Notes: generated by a model not told the origin, from the sequence alone. A stretch of 64,000 nt of DNA from Anaerolineae bacterium (GCA_022823165.1 JAJDXR010000062.1:47147-111146), one strand, 5' to 3'. Shown: positions 34,190 to 44,874, numbered from the stretch's first letter. Made by a program: numbers and translations.

Positions 34190-34801
34190 TCAGGTTCCTT
34201 TCGTACCGGGGTCGGCCAGCCTGCTGTCGATGCCGTTGAGTACAGAGTCGTCCAGCAAATCCGCCAGTTTCTTGCGCGCGCGGTGCAGGCGGCTCTTGAT
34301 TGCGCTCTCGGTCGTATTCATGGCTTGCGCGATCTCAGCGTATGAATACTCATACCAGTAGCGATAAATCACCGCCAGACGATAGTGTTCGTCCAATTGC
34401 AGCAGCAGCTTTTGAATGGCGTCTTTCAGCTCCAATTTGAGGGCGGCCTGCTCCGGCGTGGGGTCGCTGCTGCTCAGAGCCAGTGCCGCCGCCGTCGGCT
34501 CGTCGTCCAGCGAGACATACTGAACGCGCCGCTTGCGCAGACGATCAATACAATGATTGGAAGCGATGGACAGCAGCCAGGTCTTGAAGGAGCGCGCGGT
34601 ATCGTAACGGTGCAGATTGCGGTGCACACGCAAGAATGCCTCCTGCGTGGCGTCTTCCGCTTCGCCGCTCTCGCCCAGCATACGATAGCAGAAATTGTAG
34701 ACCGGGTCATGAAACAGGTGTACCAGCTCAGCGAAAGCCTCGTGATCGCCCAGCCTGGCTTTGATGACCCAATCGACTACAATACGATCTTGTTCCGTCA
34801 C
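34190..34801 (-). CDS. ECF-family RNA polymerase sigma factor
   Basis: The 203-residue protein has sigma region 2 (D-P-V-Y-N-F-C-Y-R-M-L-G and D-A-T-Q-E-A-F-L-R-V). Region 4 follows (Y-R-L-A-V-I-Y-R-Y-W, then S-Y-A-E-I-A-Q-A-M and S-A-I-K-S-R-L-H-R-A-R). There is no region 1 or 3, as expected for ECF sigma factors. It directs RNA polymerase to a stress regulon and is probably held inactive by the product of the next gene. Confidence 0.93.
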   Translation of the reverse strand: MTEQDRIVVDWVIKARLGDHEAFAELVHLFHDPVYNFCYRMLGESGEAEDATQEAFLRVHRNLHRYDTARSFKTWLLSIASNHCIDRLRKRRVQYVSLDDEPTAAALALSSSDPTPEQAALKLELKDAIQKLLLQLDEHYRLAVIYRYWYEYSYAEIAQAMNTTESAIKSRLHRARKKLADLLDDSVLNGIDSRLADPGTKGT

Positions 34802-34942
34802 AGACCTTCCCTAACCAAGAATGATCAATGCGCCCAGCCGCCAAGTTGCTAATGCCCAGCCCGGGGGCAGTCGCAGCGCGCGCCTTATTATGAAGCGCGA
34901 TTGGCGGAGGCAAAAGCAAGAAACGCATAAGAACGGCAGGGC

Positions 34943-35320
34943 TCAAGCGTTAATCAACAGCACGGCGGTGGCGATATTGGTCGCCAGCGGCACATTATGC
35001 ACATTGCAGATGCGCAGCAACCCTTGAATATCCGGATCGTGCGGGTGCTTGCCCAGCGGATCAACAAAGAAAAAGACCGCGCTGATCTTGCCTTCGGCCA
35101 CCATCGCCGCGATCTGCGCGTCGCCGCCGTAGGGTCCGGACAGCATGCGCTTCACCGGCAGTCCGGTCTTTTCCGTGATGAGCTGCCCCGTGGTATTCGT
35201 CCCCACCAAATCGAATGCCGACAGCCGCTCACGATGGTCTTTGACAAATCCGACCATATCGGCCTTTTTGCCGTCATGTGAAATCAGCGCCAGTGTACGG
35301 CGCTTGGTTTGCCTTGGCAT
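34943..35320 (-). CDS. mgsA: Methylglyoxal synthase
   Basis: 125 residues from ATG 35320, preceded by AAGGAAAT. MgsA converts dihydroxyacetone phosphate to methylglyoxal and phosphate. Diagnostic segments are A-L-I-S-H-D-G-K-K (12-20), G-T-N-T-T-G with the phosphate-binding Thr residues, S-G-P-Y-G-G-D with the catalytic Asp, and D-P-L-G-K-H-P-H-D-P-D. Length is slightly short but complete. It appears monocistronic. Confidence 0.94.
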   Translation of the reverse strand: MPRQTKRRTLALISHDGKKADMVGFVKDHRERLSAFDLVGTNTTGQLITEKTGLPVKRMLSGPYGGDAQIAAMVAEGKISAVFFFVDPLGKHPHDPDIQGLLRICNVHNVPLATNIATAVLLINA

Positions 35321-35459
35321 ATTTCCTTTTTCCCTCAAGCATTGGCTTATAACGACGGGCGGGCGGATCTGGCTTGCGCAGCGGCTGAAACCCGGCGGCA
35401 TAGCGGCATAGCGCTTGCGCCGCTACCAGCAAGGAATACGCATTTGAGCTCCTGAATTG

Positions 35460-36788
35460 TCAAGAAAGCGCCTTGCCGCGCGGCCAGCGCGCCAACCGGG
35501 CCGGGATCGACAGCGGGCGATGATAATTGGTAAAGCCGAACAAGCGCTTAAAGCGCTGATTCATCCGATAGGCTTCTTCGTAGTAGCCCTCCAGCTGCGC
35601 CATCAAAGCTGACCAGGGCCGTTCCGCGGCCATCATAAGCGCGTTGCGGCTCATGCGCCGGCGCAATTCCGGCTGATCGCGCAAGCTTTGAATGACCTCG
35701 GCGAATGCCTGCGAGCCCGGCTCCACCACAATGCCGCTGGCTCCGTCCGCCACAACATCAGGCGCGCCGCCCGCGTTCACGACGACTGACGGCAGTCCCG
35801 ACGCCATCGCTTCCTGGATGACTTGGCCGAAAGTCTCGTATTCGCCGGGGAAGACGAAGACATCGGCGCTGGCATAAGCTTGCGCCAACTCATCGCCGAA
35901 CAGATAGCCCGTAAACAGCGTATCCGTATGGGCGAAGACTTGCTCAAGCTCTTCGCGCAAGGCGCCATCGCCGATGATTGTCAAGGCGATGCCCGGCGAT
36001 TGGGCGACATCGCGCAGCAGCTCGATACGCTTTTCATTGGCGAGGCGCCCCACAAAAATGCAGAGCAGCGAATCGGGATCGCGACCGTTGAGCAGGCGCC
36101 GGCGCATGGCCGGGCGCGCATGACGCGGGTTGAAGCGCTCGGTATTCACCCCCCGCCCCCAATGGCGGACGCGGCGATACCCCGCAGCGCGCAGTTCGCG
36201 GATGATGGTGCGGGTCGGCGCCAGCGTCAGATGGCAACCGTTATGAATATAGCGCAGCCAACGATTGACTGGGCCGGACAGCATCGGGAAACCATAGTGC
36301 TCGGTATAGCCGGGTAGGTCAGTCTGATAATTCGCGATGACGGGCAAGTTCAAATGCCGGCCGACAGCCATGCCGTTCACCGACATGGCAGCCGGGCTGA
36401 ACAGATGAATCAGGTCCGGCTCAAACTCCTCAATATGGCGCGCCACAACCGGATTCGGCAGCGCCATGCGCGTCTCCGGCGCTTGCGGGACGCTGATAGA
36501 CGGCAAGGGAATCACCTGCGAATCGCCCACTTGCTCGACGGCGATATCCGGCGCGAATATCAGCACCTCTCGGCCCGTCTCCTGCAAATAGCGAATTGTC
36601 AGGTAGGAGGTCTTTACCACCCCGTCCACCTTGGGCAAAAAGGATTCCGTCAGCACCGCGACTTTCTTGACCGGCTCAAAAGCAGCGCCAGCTTGCCGCT
36701 GTTCCAGCAGGCTGGTTATGCCGAAAAAATCGTCTGGGTTCTTGTGCTGTTGAGCTTGCAGATTCTCAAGTAGACGATGCGCTTGCAT
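35460..36788 (-). CDS. GT4-type glycosyltransferase
   Basis: The 442-residue protein has the GT-B fold. The N-terminal acceptor domain opens V-A-V-L-T-E-S-F-L-P-K-V-D-G-V-V (about 43-58). The donor domain has F-V-G-R-L-A-N-E-K-R (about 252-261) and the E-x7-E motif in F-P-G-E-Y-E-T-F-G-Q-V-I-Q-E-A-M (about 330-345). The subfamily includes sulfoquinovosyl-, mannosyl- and glucuronosyl-diacylglycerol transferases, so a membrane glycolipid product is plausible. The first 40 residues are unconserved. Upstream on the minus strand, TTGATC (36860-36855), 18 bases, TATTAT (36836-36831) is a candidate promoter. Confidence 0.88.
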   Translation of the reverse strand: MQAHRLLENLQAQQHKNPDDFFGITSLLEQRQAGAAFEPVKKVAVLTESFLPKVDGVVKTSYLTIRYLQETGREVLIFAPDIAVEQVGDSQVIPLPSISVPQAPETRMALPNPVVARHIEEFEPDLIHLFSPAAMSVNGMAVGRHLNLPVIANYQTDLPGYTEHYGFPMLSGPVNRWLRYIHNGCHLTLAPTRTIIRELRAAGYRRVRHWGRGVNTERFNPRHARPAMRRRLLNGRDPDSLLCIFVGRLANEKRIELLRDVAQSPGIALTIIGDGALREELEQVFAHTDTLFTGYLFGDELAQAYASADVFVFPGEYETFGQVIQEAMASGLPSVVVNAGGAPDVVADGASGIVVEPGSQAFAEVIQSLRDQPELRRRMSRNALMMAAERPWSALMAQLEGYYEEAYRMNQRFKRLFGFTNYHRPLSIPARLARWPRGKALS

Positions 36789-36984
36789 GACGCCGCCGCC
36801 CCGCGAAATTGATCGCTGCTAAAGTGTAACATAATAGCGAGTTCAGAATAATCAGATCAACTTGTATCTGACCACAATTCCTGCCCGCGCGCATACCGGA
36901 AGCGCCGACCGCGGCCGACGCCGGTTCGATGTCTACAGTACTATACGCGAAACACTCGCCGAGGTAACAGAGTTGCCCGCATCG

Positions 36985-39450
36985 CTAAGCCTCGTCGATG
37001 CCGTACAGCGCGCGATAGATATGGTAATTGCGGTATATGAACTGCACATAATGGCGCGTGGAATCGATGGTTATCGTTGTCATGAACAGGTCGGGATCGC
37101 CGCCGGAAAGCGCGTTCCAATCGTAGGCCCGGCCCGGCCCGGCATTGTATGCCGCCAGCGCGGCAATCGCGTTCTGGTCGAAGCGCTCCAGCTGTTCGTC
37201 AATGTAGAAGGCGCCGAAAGCCAGGCCCGCGTAAGGGCGAAAGAGGTCGCTGTGCTGGTAATCCGGCCAATTCAGTTGCTCAGCGATGTATTGCGCCGTC
37301 GACGGGATCACCTGCATCATGCCCTTCTCGCCAGCCCCGGCCCTGGCATAAGTATTAAACAAGCTCTCCTGACGTATCAAGGCCAGCATCAGCAAGGGGT
37401 CAATGCCGCGCGCGGCCGCCTCCGGCTGAATGATGTCAATGTAATACGCTGGAAAGCGCATCCGCGCCAGATACGGCGGGACCTCGAGCGTACCCAGGCC
37501 CGAAGCGATGATGACATCGGCCGCGGCGATGATGCTCTCGCGATAGATGCCCAGACCGCGCAAATATATCGCCAGCCGATAGCTATCCAGCGCCTTGCCC
37601 TCATCCCGAGCCTGATCGACCAGATCTTCAAACTCAATGAAGGCTTCATCAAAGGCGCTCACCGCGTACAATTCTCGTCCGCGAATCATGCGCGGGTCGC
37701 CATTGAGCTCAGCAGTCAGACGCCACAGATTCGCTTGCCCGTCTATGGCGAAGGTCTGCCGCAGCCAGCCTTCGGCGGCGGCCAGTTCGGCGTTTTCATC
37801 GAATTCAAAACGCCAGGCCGCGGGCGGATCAAAGGGCTGGACGCCGCGGCGGAAATCATAAGAACGCGCCGCGAAATAACTGTCGGGCGCCGCCGCAATC
37901 GCCAGCTCGAAGGCTTGCTTGGCCAGGTCTTCATCGCCCTTGCGCAAGCCAATCCGACCCATCCATAGATAAGCCGCCGCCTGGTCATCGCCGCTGCCTA
38001 AACTGGCGATGCGCGCGTAAAGGTTCTCGGCGATCGCCCACTCCTCGTCCCTGACCGCCGCGGAAGCGGCGTTGAACAGCCCGTTGATGGTGAATTCGTG
38101 GTCGGGATAGCTATCCGCGAGGCGCGTAAACACCTGCCGCGAAAGCGCCGTTTGGCCGTTGGTGCCGTAGAGGTAAGCGGCTCGCCACAGCGCCACGCCA
38201 GCCGTCTGCTCAAAGAGCGGATAAGTATCGGCAATCGAAAGATAAATCTGAATCGCCGCCGGGCTGTCGCCGGCCAAAAATCGGGTCCGCCCGCGCTCAA
38301 GCAGGGCGTCGCCAAAAAGCGTATCCTGCGGATACTGGTCGATAATAGTCTGGAAGGCGACGGCGGCGGCATCCGAGTTGCCGATCTGCCGATAAGCCCG
38401 CCCCAGCGTCAAAAACAGATCAGCCGGGATCGCCGCCAGTTCATGCGTGGTGGTGTATTCGTTGAAGGCGTCGATAGCCGCTTGATAATCTCCTGCGCTG
38501 AAAGCCGCCCGGCCGCGCTGCAAACCGTCATAGGCGACGCCCTGCCGGCTCAGCATATCCAGCGCTTTCCAAGCCGTAGCCGTTCCGGCGTAGTTCTCGA
38601 AGACCGCCCGCAAGCGGTCCGCGCCCGCGGCCAGGTCGCCCCCAGCCAGCGCGGCCTGCGCCGCGCTTAAGGAGATATTGGCGCGGTAAGGCGCGTTGCG
38701 CGCTACCGCCAGGATCGCGTCATACTGCGCGATGGCGTCGTCGGCGCGTTCAAGCTTGATGTAGATCTGCGCCAGCTTTTCGCGCAGCACCAGCAGCGGC
38801 ACCTTGGAGCGCTTGGCGCTGATGGCTAGCTCATAATTCTCCAGCGCCGCGTCCGTCTGCCCGAGGGCGATCTGCGCATCGGCAATTCGCTCATAAACAT
38901 AACTGTCGATCAAGCCGGGGCGCAGCGTCAGGTACTGCCGCAAATCGGCTATTGCCGCCTCCCATTCAGACAAGCCGATTCTCGCGTCAGCGCGCAAGAA
39001 ATAGGCCTGCGCGATATGGACATCGCCGGGAAAGTCGGCAATCAGCATAGCCAGGGAATCAGCCGATTGCTGAAAGAAGCCGGCCCGCAGCGTCACTTGC
39101 CCCAGACGAAAAGCCGCCTGCGCCCGATCATCCGGCGCGATGGCGCTGCCATAGCTTAAGAGCGTCCGGTATATGCCGGCCGCGTCTTCCAGATAGCCGT
39201 TGAGCGCCAGTTGGTCGCCCTGCTGAAACAGTTTTGCAGGCTGGATAGTCGGCGTCGCCGTTGGCGCCGGCGTCGGCGTATTGGTGGCGGTATCCGCTGG
39301 CATCGCCTGCGCCGCCAGGGCTTGGGGCGTGGCGGTGACGTAGATGATATTGTCTTCGTTGGGCGTGGGCAGCGTATTCTCGACGCTGCGCATATTGCAG
39401 GCGCTCGCCAGCAGGCAGGTGGTCAGCACGATAATGCGCAAACGCGGCAT
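36985..39450 (-). CDS. Soluble lytic transglycosylase lipoprotein with TPR-like repeats
   Basis: 821 residues. Residues 1-18 form a lipoprotein signal with lipobox L-A-S-A-C. A Thr/Pro linker (about 50-72) and about ten TPR-like helical repeats follow (75-640). The C-terminal SLT domain (about 655-815) has I-R-Q-E-S-L-F with the catalytic Glu, E-K-G-M-M-Q-V-I-P-S-T-A and A-A-Y-N-A-G-P-G. This is the Slt70 arrangement: a helical superhelix plus lysozyme-like domain that cuts the glycan backbone of peptidoglycan with 1,6-anhydro product formation. It is anchored outside the cytoplasm. Confidence 0.93.
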   Translation of the reverse strand: MPRLRIIVLTTCLLASACNMRSVENTLPTPNEDNIIYVTATPQALAAQAMPADTATNTPTPAPTATPTIQPAKLFQQGDQLALNGYLEDAAGIYRTLLSYGSAIAPDDRAQAAFRLGQVTLRAGFFQQSADSLAMLIADFPGDVHIAQAYFLRADARIGLSEWEAAIADLRQYLTLRPGLIDSYVYERIADAQIALGQTDAALENYELAISAKRSKVPLLVLREKLAQIYIKLERADDAIAQYDAILAVARNAPYRANISLSAAQAALAGGDLAAGADRLRAVFENYAGTATAWKALDMLSRQGVAYDGLQRGRAAFSAGDYQAAIDAFNEYTTTHELAAIPADLFLTLGRAYRQIGNSDAAAVAFQTIIDQYPQDTLFGDALLERGRTRFLAGDSPAAIQIYLSIADTYPLFEQTAGVALWRAAYLYGTNGQTALSRQVFTRLADSYPDHEFTINGLFNAASAAVRDEEWAIAENLYARIASLGSGDDQAAAYLWMGRIGLRKGDEDLAKQAFELAIAAAPDSYFAARSYDFRRGVQPFDPPAAWRFEFDENAELAAAEGWLRQTFAIDGQANLWRLTAELNGDPRMIRGRELYAVSAFDEAFIEFEDLVDQARDEGKALDSYRLAIYLRGLGIYRESIIAAADVIIASGLGTLEVPPYLARMRFPAYYIDIIQPEAAARGIDPLLMLALIRQESLFNTYARAGAGEKGMMQVIPSTAQYIAEQLNWPDYQHSDLFRPYAGLAFGAFYIDEQLERFDQNAIAALAAYNAGPGRAYDWNALSGGDPDLFMTTITIDSTRHYVQFIYRNYHIYRALYGIDEA

Positions 39451-39529
39451 AGCGATGGATCCGCCGAATTAATCCAGTTTGGTCATGGTACGAAGCCCGA
39501 GGCGGCTTGTCAAGCGAGCGCGAAATCGG

Positions 39530-39985
39530 CTAGGTCTTCGGCGGGTTCAGCTCGCCCGCCAGCCAAGGCATTCCAAAGCCGACAACCAGATGGCCGGCCT
39601 CAGCCAGAGCTTTGCCCAGCGAATCGGTATCGCGGTAACTCCACCAATGATCCGCCGCCGGCAATATATTGACGCCGAAATCGTCCACCACCAGTTGGCT
39701 CAAGCTGCGCGCGACCGCGCCGCCTTGCGCATTCGACGAGCGTGTCAACTGTACGCGAAAGCGCGACGGCGCGCCGCTCGACCACATGGTGTCGCTGCTG
39801 ACCAGCACCTGAAAGTCGATGATGCCGCGCGCGCCATCGGCGAAATCTTTGACGTAACGAAAGCGCCCGCCAGCCGTCTGCAGCGGCGCCCGCTCAAGCT
39901 GATAACCCGCCGCCGCGAAGGCTTGCCCGACCACCGTCTGCAACAGCGCGCCGAAATACGCTTGCCCGCTTTGGCGCGCCTCCAT
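39530..39985 (-). CDS. Protein of unknown function downstream of an exonuclease
   Basis: 151 residues from ATG 39985; its start overlaps the exonuclease stop in TGATG, so translation is probably coupled. There is no signal peptide. The sequence looks mixed alpha/beta with I-I-D-F-Q-V-L-V-S-S-D-T-M-W and R-F-R-V-Q-L-T-R-S, which could be a nuclease-like beta-sheet, but no catalytic set is convincing. I do not recognise the family. The tight coupling suggests a job linked to the exonuclease. Confidence 0.65.
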   Translation of the reverse strand: MEARQSGQAYFGALLQTVVGQAFAAAGYQLERAPLQTAGGRFRYVKDFADGARGIIDFQVLVSSDTMWSSGAPSRFRVQLTRSSNAQGGAVARSLSQLVVDDFGVNILPAADHWWSYRDTDSLGKALAEAGHLVVGFGMPWLAGELNPPKT

Positions 39986-40563
39986 CAGCGCAGATTCCGT
40001 TTGATGAGCCCGGGACCCTGCCGCTGAACCATGCGCTGCAGCAGGCGAGCGGTATTCCAGGCGTCGTCCGCGCCACAATGATGCCGGCCGATGAATTCAA
40101 TGCCAGCCACACGCAGCGCCGCCCGCATTCGCAGACTCGGCCCGCCATGGCAAGCCCTGTAGGCGCCCATGATGTTCAGATGTTTCTTGCCAAAGGGATA
40201 ACTTAGTCCCAGGCGCCGACACTGCTTGCGAAACAGCTTGCGATCAAAACCGCCCCAACTGGCCCACAGGTAATCACGCGCCTGATAGTCTTCCAACAGC
40301 AGGCGGCAGGCGCTGGCGAATTCAAGACCTTCGTCCGCTACTCGTTCCGCCGTGATTGAAGTCAGTTGCGAACAGAATTCGCTGATCTCGGACGCAACCG
40401 GCCGCACGAGCATACTGCGCTTGTCGCCCACCACATCGTTCACGACATCATAGTTGCAAATGCCGATCTCAATAATCTCCTGCTGCTGATCAGCGGGCCT
40501 GGAACCGCGCCAACAGGTCGCTTCAATATCAATAACCAGAATCTTGTCGCTTGACTGCGCCAT
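39985..40563 (-). CDS. DEDDh-type 3'-5' exonuclease (KapD/ERI-1-like)
   Basis: 192 residues from ATG 40563. The RNase-T/DnaQ superfamily motifs are ExoI V-I-D-I-E-A-T-C-W (Asp, Glu), ExoII near Y-L-W-A-S-W-G-G-F-D, and ExoIII H-H-C-G-A-D-D-A with His and Asp four residues later, giving the DEDDh set. The E-A-T-C-W opening matches the KapD/ERI-1 type, which trims RNA 3' ends, rather than the polymerase proofreading type. It is translationally coupled to the unknown gene at 39530. Confidence 0.88.
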   Translation of the reverse strand: MAQSSDKILVIDIEATCWRGSRPADQQQEIIEIGICNYDVVNDVVGDKRSMLVRPVASEISEFCSQLTSITAERVADEGLEFASACRLLLEDYQARDYLWASWGGFDRKLFRKQCRRLGLSYPFGKKHLNIMGAYRACHGGPSLRMRAALRVAGIEFIGRHHCGADDAWNTARLLQRMVQRQGPGLIKRNLR

Positions 40564-40583
40564 AACCTGCCGCCGACTGCCCG

Positions 40584-42653
40584 CTAGCGCTGGTCCAGCG
40601 CCGCGGCCGTGTCCGCAGCCGATGTAACCGGCAGGCGGCAAGCGAAATGGCGGCAGACGTATACAGTTGCCCGCCCGTCAATAATCGAACGTTCGCTGAG
40701 CAAGGGAATTAAGTCATGCCGCGCCACGTCCTGCCCGGACCAGGCGACGACCTGATTCGGGCGGAAAGGCCGGCGCAGCGTCTCCAGCATCTGCCGGCCG
40801 CCCGCGCTCTCCAAATCACCGACCACCGCCACCTCGTCGATACCGCGGATGAGCATATCCGCGGCGTTGAGAGACTCGGCGAAGGCCTGCGGGTACTGCC
40901 TCATGGCGTCGCTCAGCTTCCGCAACACTTCTCTGCCGGCTTCGTCATAGCGCGCATCGCCGGTGTAAGCCGCCAGCCGCAGCAGTTGCTTCGCCATCAT
41001 AGCGTTGCCCGATGGCGTCACGTTGTCCTGCAAGTTGCGCGGACGCACGATCAGCGACTCGTGATCATCGCTCGTATCGAAGAACCCGCCATCCGCCGAC
41101 CTAAAGCGAGCCAGCGCCAGCTCCGCCAGGCGCCGCGCTTCGGCAAAATAGCGCTCCTCAAATGTCGTTTGATACAGCTCGAGCCAGCCATCAAGCAGAT
41201 TGGCGTAATCTTCCAGGTAGGCATTGAGTTTGCTGCGCCCGCCCTTGTGACTGCGATAGAGCCGCCCGGTTTCCGCGACCATGTGCTTGAGCAGGAACTC
41301 GCCCGCCCGGCGCGCGGCTTCCAGATAGTCCGGTCGCTGCAACACCCGCGCCGCTTCCGCCAGGCTCGCCAGCATCATGCCGTTCCAGGAAGTCAGCGCC
41401 TTATCATCCAGCAGCGGCGGAATCCGCTGAGCGCGGCTGGCGTAGAGCTGATGCTTGATGCGGGCGATCGCGTCCTCAAGCTGCTCAAGGGTCAAGCCCA
41501 GGCCTTCCGCAGTCTCCAGCGGCGGACGCGGAATATGGAGGATATTCGAGCCTTCGAAATTGCCCTCCGCGCTCATGTCAAAGTACTCGACCGCGATTTC
41601 CAAAGCGCGCGGCAGCCTGTCGCTAATCGGCGCCAGCGCTTCCCGCGCTTCTTCAATCGTCCAGACGAAGAACTTGCCCTCGACGCCCTCGGAATCGGCG
41701 TCAGTCGCGCTGTAGAAGCCGCCGTCAGCAGCCGTCATCTCGCGCAGCGCGTAATCGTAAATGTCCTCGGCTATCTGCCGGAAATAGTCGTCGCCGGTAA
41801 GCTGCCAGGCATGCAGATACAGCCGGCTCAGTTGCGCGTTGTCGTAGAGCATTTTCTCAAAATGCGGCACCAGCCAGCGCGCGTCCACGCTGTAGCGGGC
41901 GAAGCCGCCGCCCACCTGATCATATATGCCGCCCTGCGCCATCTTGCGCAGCGAGAGCGTCACCAGTTGCAGCGCGCGCTCGTCTCGCGCCCGGTGACAG
42001 TGCCGCAGCAGGAACTCCAGGCTGATGGGATTGGGGAATTTCGGCTGCGCGCCGAAGCCGCCGTTAACCGGATCCATGGCATCCAGGAGTTTTGTCGCAG
42101 CCTCGTCCAGCAATTCCAGGGTCAAGCCGCTGTCATCCGCCCGCCCAATCCCCAGCACGTCCCGCTTCAGCGCCTGATGCAAGTTGTCCGCCTGGGACTC
42201 AAGCTGATCGCGTTTATTGCGATAGGCATCGTGTACCGCGGCCAACAGCTGTTGGAACGACGGCCTGCCATAGCGGCTTTCTTTGGGGTAATAAGTGCCG
42301 CCGTAAAAGGGCCGCCCATCTGGCAGCAAGAAGACGGTCATCGGCCATCCACCCTGCCCGGCAATGGCTTGCACCGCCTGCATATAAATGTCATCCACAT
42401 CCGGTCGCTCCTCGCGGTCCACCTTGACGTTGACAAACAGGGCGTTCATCATCTCGGCTGTGGCCTTGTCCTCGAAGCTCTCATGCGCCATCACATGGCA
42501 CCAGTGGCAAGCGCTGTAGCCCACGCTGAGCAGGACTGGCTTGTCCGCCTCGCGGGCGATGCGAAAGGCTTCGTCAGTCCAGGGATGCCAGTCGACCGGG
42601 TTATCAGCGTGCTGCAGCAAGTAGGGGCTGTTCTCGTTAATCAGTCGATTCAT
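40584..42653 (-). CDS. DUF255 thioredoxin-domain protein (YyaL/SSP411-like)
   Basis: 689 residues from ATG 42653, where [16 protein letters not shown] matches the family start. The N-terminal thioredoxin-like domain has D-W-H-P-W and the redox-type motif S-A-C-H-W-C-H-V-M (about 50). The rest is an (alpha/alpha)6 barrel like that of N-acylglucosamine 2-epimerase enzymes ([11 protein letters not shown] near 250). The family occurs in all domains of life, but its reaction is not established. Confidence 0.92.
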   Translation of the reverse strand: MNRLINENSPYLLQHADNPVDWHPWTDEAFRIAREADKPVLLSVGYSACHWCHVMAHESFEDKATAEMMNALFVNVKVDREERPDVDDIYMQAVQAIAGQGGWPMTVFLLPDGRPFYGGTYYPKESRYGRPSFQQLLAAVHDAYRNKRDQLESQADNLHQALKRDVLGIGRADDSGLTLELLDEAATKLLDAMDPVNGGFGAQPKFPNPISLEFLLRHCHRARDERALQLVTLSLRKMAQGGIYDQVGGGFARYSVDARWLVPHFEKMLYDNAQLSRLYLHAWQLTGDDYFRQIAEDIYDYALREMTAADGGFYSATDADSEGVEGKFFVWTIEEAREALAPISDRLPRALEIAVEYFDMSAEGNFEGSNILHIPRPPLETAEGLGLTLEQLEDAIARIKHQLYASRAQRIPPLLDDKALTSWNGMMLASLAEAARVLQRPDYLEAARRAGEFLLKHMVAETGRLYRSHKGGRSKLNAYLEDYANLLDGWLELYQTTFEERYFAEARRLAELALARFRSADGGFFDTSDDHESLIVRPRNLQDNVTPSGNAMMAKQLLRLAAYTGDARYDEAGREVLRKLSDAMRQYPQAFAESLNAADMLIRGIDEVAVVGDLESAGGRQMLETLRRPFRPNQVVAWSGQDVARHDLIPLLSERSIIDGRATVYVCRHFACRLPVTSAADTAAALDQR

Positions 42654-42810
42654 CAAATGCCTCGTTCCCAAGCTTCCGGGCAGCCGCTCCCGCTGCGCCC
42701 AGCCTAGCATAATCTACATCTGAGTGTAGCGAAATCGTCAGTCGTGGGCGGCGACGGCGGCCAGGCGCAATTCTAAGACAATACTTGCACAGTTCACCCG
42801 GCTGATACGC

Positions 42811-42816
42811 TATACT
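42811..42816 (+). promoter_or_regulatory. Likely -10 box upstream of ftsH
   Basis: TATACT, 45 bases before the ftsH ATG. The best -35 (TTGCAC at 42785) is at an unfavourable 20-base spacing, so this is a weak call. Confidence 0.3.
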
Positions 42817-42855
42817 CAGGCTATACAAACCACATTTTGCGAGTACTATCAATCC

Positions 42856-44874
42856 ATGCAATTCTGGGAAAACAATAACAACAAGGACGACGACAACAGC
42901 GGCAATAACAGCCGTCCGCCGCAGCCGCCGCCGAACTGGCGCCGCTGGGTGTCGCCGGGCTTGCTGGTGCTGGTCATGCTGCTCGCCCTGATTTCCTCGC
43001 CCGGGCTCCTGGGCGGCATTTCGTCGATGCCGGAAATCGCCTATTCCGACTTCTACGAGCAGATGCTGCTCAACAATGTCTCCGCTTTTGACTACAAAGA
43101 CACCACCGCCATCGTGGGCGAATTCAAGAGTAGCATTGTAGTCGTCTCGCCTTCAGGCCGGACGCAGAGCGTCAGACGCTTCTCCACGCAAATCCCCGTT
43201 TTCGCTGGACCCGAAATCGAGCGCCTGCGCCTGCAGAACGGCATCCAGCCAGTCTCGCAGGAATACAGCAGCACCTCGCCCTGGCTGTCCATCATCCTAA
43301 ATTTCCTGCCGCTGGTGCTCATCATCGGCTTCTTTGTCTGGATGGGCCGGCGCGCCCAAGGCCAGATGAACGGCATCTTTTCCTTTGGCCAATCCCAGGC
43401 GCGGGAGAAATCGCCCGAGACGCCTACGATACGTTTCGAAGATGTCGCCGGCCAAGACGCCGCCAAAATGGAGCTTACGGAAGTCGTGGACTTCCTCAAA
43501 CAGCCCGAGAAATACGTCAAGGTAGGCGCGAAGGTGCCGCGTGGCGTCTTGCTGATCGGCCCGCCCGGCACCGGCAAGACCTTGATGGCGCGCGCCGTCG
43601 CCGGCGAAGCCAACGTGGCCTTCTTCAGCATCGCCGCCTCGGAATTCGTCGAAATGTTTGTGGGCGTGGGCGCGTCCCGCGTGCGCGACCTCTTTAAGCG
43701 CGCCAAAGAAAACGCGCCCGCTATCATATTCGTCGACGAGATTGACGCGGTCGGGCGCCGGCGCGGCACCGGCTTGGGCGGCGGGCACGATGAGCGCGAG
43801 CAAACCCTGAACCAGTTGCTGTCCGAAATGGACGGCTTCGACAACGACACCAATATCGTCATGATCGCCGCCACCAACCGCCCTGATGTGCTGGACCCGG
43901 CGCTGCTGCGGCCGGGCCGGTTTGATCGCCAAATCACCGTCGACCTGCCCGATGTCAAGGGACGCCACGAGATACTCAAGATTCATACCAAGAACAAGCC
44001 GCTGGCGAATAACGTGGAGCTGCAATCGCTGGCGCGCGCCACTATCGGCTTTTCCGGCGCCGACATCGCCAACCTGGCCAACGAAGCGGCTATGCACGCC
44101 GCCCGCTTCGACCGGCGCCTGATCACCATGTCGGACTTCACGACCGCCTACGAGCGCATCCGGCTCGGCACCAAGCGGCCGCCCCTGTCCAATGACAAAG
44201 ACCGCCGCATCACCGCCTACCACGAAGCCGGTCATGCGCTGGTCTCTTTCCTGATTCCGGACGCGATGGCGCTGCTCAAGACCACGATTATTCCGCGCGG
44301 GCGCGCCCTGGGCGTGGCTTTCTACATGCCCAAAGACGATTCGCTGCACCAATCGCGCAAGCAGCTGGAAGCCTATGTACGCGTGGGGCTGGCCGGCAGA
44401 ATCGCCGAAGAAATTGTCTTCGACGATGTCACCACCGGCGCCGCCAACGATATCCAGCAAGTTACGCAGATCGCCCGCCGTATGGTCAAGATGTTCGGCA
44501 TGAGCGATTCAGTCGGCATGGTCAATTACGGCGACGATGGCGAGCAGCCCTTCCTGGGATACGCCATCGCCAGCGGCCGCGACTACAGCGACGATACCGC
44601 CTCCAAGCTTGATGCCGAGATCAAGCGCATTATTGATGTGGCCTACCAGGAAACGCGCGAGTTGCTGAATCAGCATCGCGCTGAGCTTGATGCCTTGGCC
44701 GAGGCGCTGCTGTCCAAAGAAACGGTGGAGCGCGACGAGATCTTGCGCATTCTGGGGCTGGAAGACGACACGGACGAATTTGTGCCGGCATCCGTCGCCA
44801 AGCACCTGCGCGAGCCGGAAACAGCCGAGCAGAATGGCTCGGACAGCCAAGAAACCATCGACGTACAGGAATAA
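42856..44874 (+). CDS. ftsH: ATP-dependent zinc metalloprotease FtsH
   Basis: The 672-residue membrane protease has an Asn/Pro-rich N-terminus, TM1 (about 35-55), a short outside domain and TM2 (about 145-165). The AAA+ domain has Walker A G-P-P-G-T-G-K-T (about 235), Walker B I-I-F-V-D-E-I-D and the second region of homology [15 protein letters not shown]. The peptidase domain has the zinc motif H-E-A-G-H (about 456). It extracts and degrades membrane and short-lived cytoplasmic proteins. It converges with the EF-G gene across a shared terminator. Confidence 0.97.
   Translation: MQFWENNNNKDDDNSGNNSRPPQPPPNWRRWVSPGLLVLVMLLALISSPGLLGGISSMPEIAYSDFYEQMLLNNVSAFDYKDTTAIVGEFKSSIVVVSPSGRTQSVRRFSTQIPVFAGPEIERLRLQNGIQPVSQEYSSTSPWLSIILNFLPLVLIIGFFVWMGRRAQGQMNGIFSFGQSQAREKSPETPTIRFEDVAGQDAAKMELTEVVDFLKQPEKYVKVGAKVPRGVLLIGPPGTGKTLMARAVAGEANVAFFSIAASEFVEMFVGVGASRVRDLFKRAKENAPAIIFVDEIDAVGRRRGTGLGGGHDEREQTLNQLLSEMDGFDNDTNIVMIAATNRPDVLDPALLRPGRFDRQITVDLPDVKGRHEILKIHTKNKPLANNVELQSLARATIGFSGADIANLANEAAMHAARFDRRLITMSDFTTAYERIRLGTKRPPLSNDKDRRITAYHEAGHALVSFLIPDAMALLKTTIIPRGRALGVAFYMPKDDSLHQSRKQLEAYVRVGLAGRIAEEIVFDDVTTGAANDIQQVTQIARRMVKMFGMSDSVGMVNYGDDGEQPFLGYAIASGRDYSDDTASKLDAEIKRIIDVAYQETRELLNQHRAELDALAEALLSKETVERDEILRILGLEDDTDEFVPASVAKHLREPETAEQNGSDSQETIDVQE

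Noticed and set aside
36862..37968. 368-codon plus-strand open frame opposite the lytic transglycosylase
   Set aside because: The minus strand encodes the SLT catalytic motifs and lipoprotein signal; the plus frame is composition-driven.
40716..42707. 663-codon plus-strand open frame opposite the DUF255 gene
   Set aside because: It is an antisense shadow; the minus-strand protein has the C-H-W-C motif and barrel pattern along its whole length.
43297..44460. 387-codon minus-strand open frame inside ftsH
   Set aside because: It mirrors the conserved AAA+ and H-E-A-G-H regions of ftsH and has no support of its own.
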